Shown here one piece after another: positions 63,752 to 64,000 of a DNA stretch of 64,000 nucleotides (position 1 is the first letter of the stretch; each line of letters begins with the position of its first letter). The notes under the pieces are model-generated. The model saw only the letters and a program-made list of their open reading frames with translations. It made no database searches and was not told where the DNA came from. The DNA is from Chromobotia macracanthus (Eukaryota; Chordata; Actinopteri; Cypriniformes; Botiidae): positions 248,001 through 312,000 of the forward strand of contig JAZGTH010000073.1 of NCBI GenBank assembly GCA_036877525.1, in the 5' to 3' direction. A program made the position numbers and the translations under genes.

Positions 63752-63970
63752 TTGTGCCCCTTTATTAAGGTGGTTCTACTGGTGGTTCATTCAGAATGCT
63801 TAGCTGATTTGACTTGGCGCATGGAGAGAGTCCAGAGTGGTTCAGAAGTGATGGAGTTCGTCAAGTTCCGGAGATCGACGAAGTTAGCTGAAATGATGTC
63901 CAGAGTCTGTCTCAGATGGACTGAGCCAGAAGCTGAACCCGTGCCAGGGCCGAAGATCTTTGTAAGTTAG
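63752..63970 (+). CDS. Right copy of the outward-reading frame, possible exon
   Basis: The plus-strand frame carries MERVQSGSEVMEFVKFRR, STKLAEMMSRVCLRWTEPEA and EPVPGPKIF, followed directly by ttt|gtaagt, a consensus-like donor. An acceptor-like ggttcattcag precedes it at about 63.79 kb. Compared with the left copy it differs at L/Q, L/S and G/E. All three changes are non-synonymous, so there is no sign of selection to keep the protein. Splicing would take it out of the window to the right. Gene unknown. Confidence 0.25.
   Translation: MCPFIKVVLLVVHSECLADLTWRMERVQSGSEVMEFVKFRRSTKLAEMMSRVCLRWTEPEAEPVPGPKIFVS
63817..63958 (+). repeat. Right arm of a large inverted repeat
   Basis: This is the partner of 63,516-63,677 in opposite orientation. 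The shared part runs from gcgcatggagagagtcc to gtgccagggccgaagatc. It breaks off cleanly at both edges, with no similarity inside the spacer or beyond the outer ends. Confidence 0.9.
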
Positions 63971-64000
63971 AAAGAGTTCTTCCTTTGGATAGAAGTGTTC

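Noticed and set aside
1..64000. CRISPR array, prokaryotic operons or phage-like module
   Set aside because: No direct-repeat/spacer pattern, ribosome binding sites or compact coding. Composition and repeats are those of a fish genome.

Overview
The window is vertebrate nuclear DNA, almost certainly from a ray-finned (teleost) fish. It is AT-rich and CpG-poor. It has no compact ORF clusters, ribosome binding sites or operons, carries many microsatellites, and holds truncated copies of transposon families typical of fish. These are 3' ends of LINEs ending in 'gacaataaac(t)', Tc1-like terminal sequence with the end 'caaacttttgactggtagt', a tRNA-derived SINE with the tail 'ggatctgccaaatgcataaa', and short TIR elements. 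The mix points to an otophysan fish (cyprinid, characin or catfish group), but that is inference. Repeat names are recalled from general knowledge, not from a search.

No gene can be annotated with confidence. The long reading frames are chance frames or by-products of repeats. The window therefore looks like an intergenic desert or the inside of very long introns. A few short open segments bounded by splice-like signals are listed at low confidence: 38.3, 41.0, 49.1 and 59.6 kb and the right end near 63.9 kb. The 60-bp segment at 49,105-49,164 is the best of them. Several stretches rich in homeodomain, POU, forkhead or RFX-like motifs resemble conserved non-coding elements. That can only be tested by cross-species alignment.

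Layout. 0-8 kb: unique AT-rich DNA with a minus-strand LINE 3' end at 2.0 kb and two small perfect hairpins. 8-18 kb: a dispersed fish repeat at 8.2 kb and CNE-like blocks at 10.5, 13.4 and 15.4 kb. 18.0-18.85 kb: a 24-bp minisatellite of about 35 units, open in several frames on both strands. 21-28 kb: LINE tail, CT microsatellite, CNE-like blocks at 22.6, 23.5, 25.4 and 27.5 kb, and a perfect 20-bp palindrome at 26.1 kb. 28-31 kb: TIR-element and SINE/LINE tail remnants, a decayed tandem array at 29.5-29.8 kb and a pentanucleotide AT array at 30.4 kb. 31.7 and 32.9 kb: two diverged copies of one roughly 97-bp block. 35.0 kb: a 12-bp hairpin enclosing a palindromic RFX/X-box. 35.7-36.1 kb: a minus-strand LINE with a decayed reverse-transcriptase C-terminus. 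40-56 kb: LINE tails, hairpins at 51.6 and 51.85 kb, a Tc1 3' end at 52.3-52.6 kb and a CNE-like block at 54.2 kb. 56-62 kb: two TIR elements and a split SINE.

The most distinctive structure is at the right end, 63,516-63,958. Two head-to-head arms of about 140-160 bp are nearly identical and flank a 139-bp spacer. Each arm carries the same roughly 45-residue open frame reading outward, and the right arm ends next to a consensus-like splice donor.
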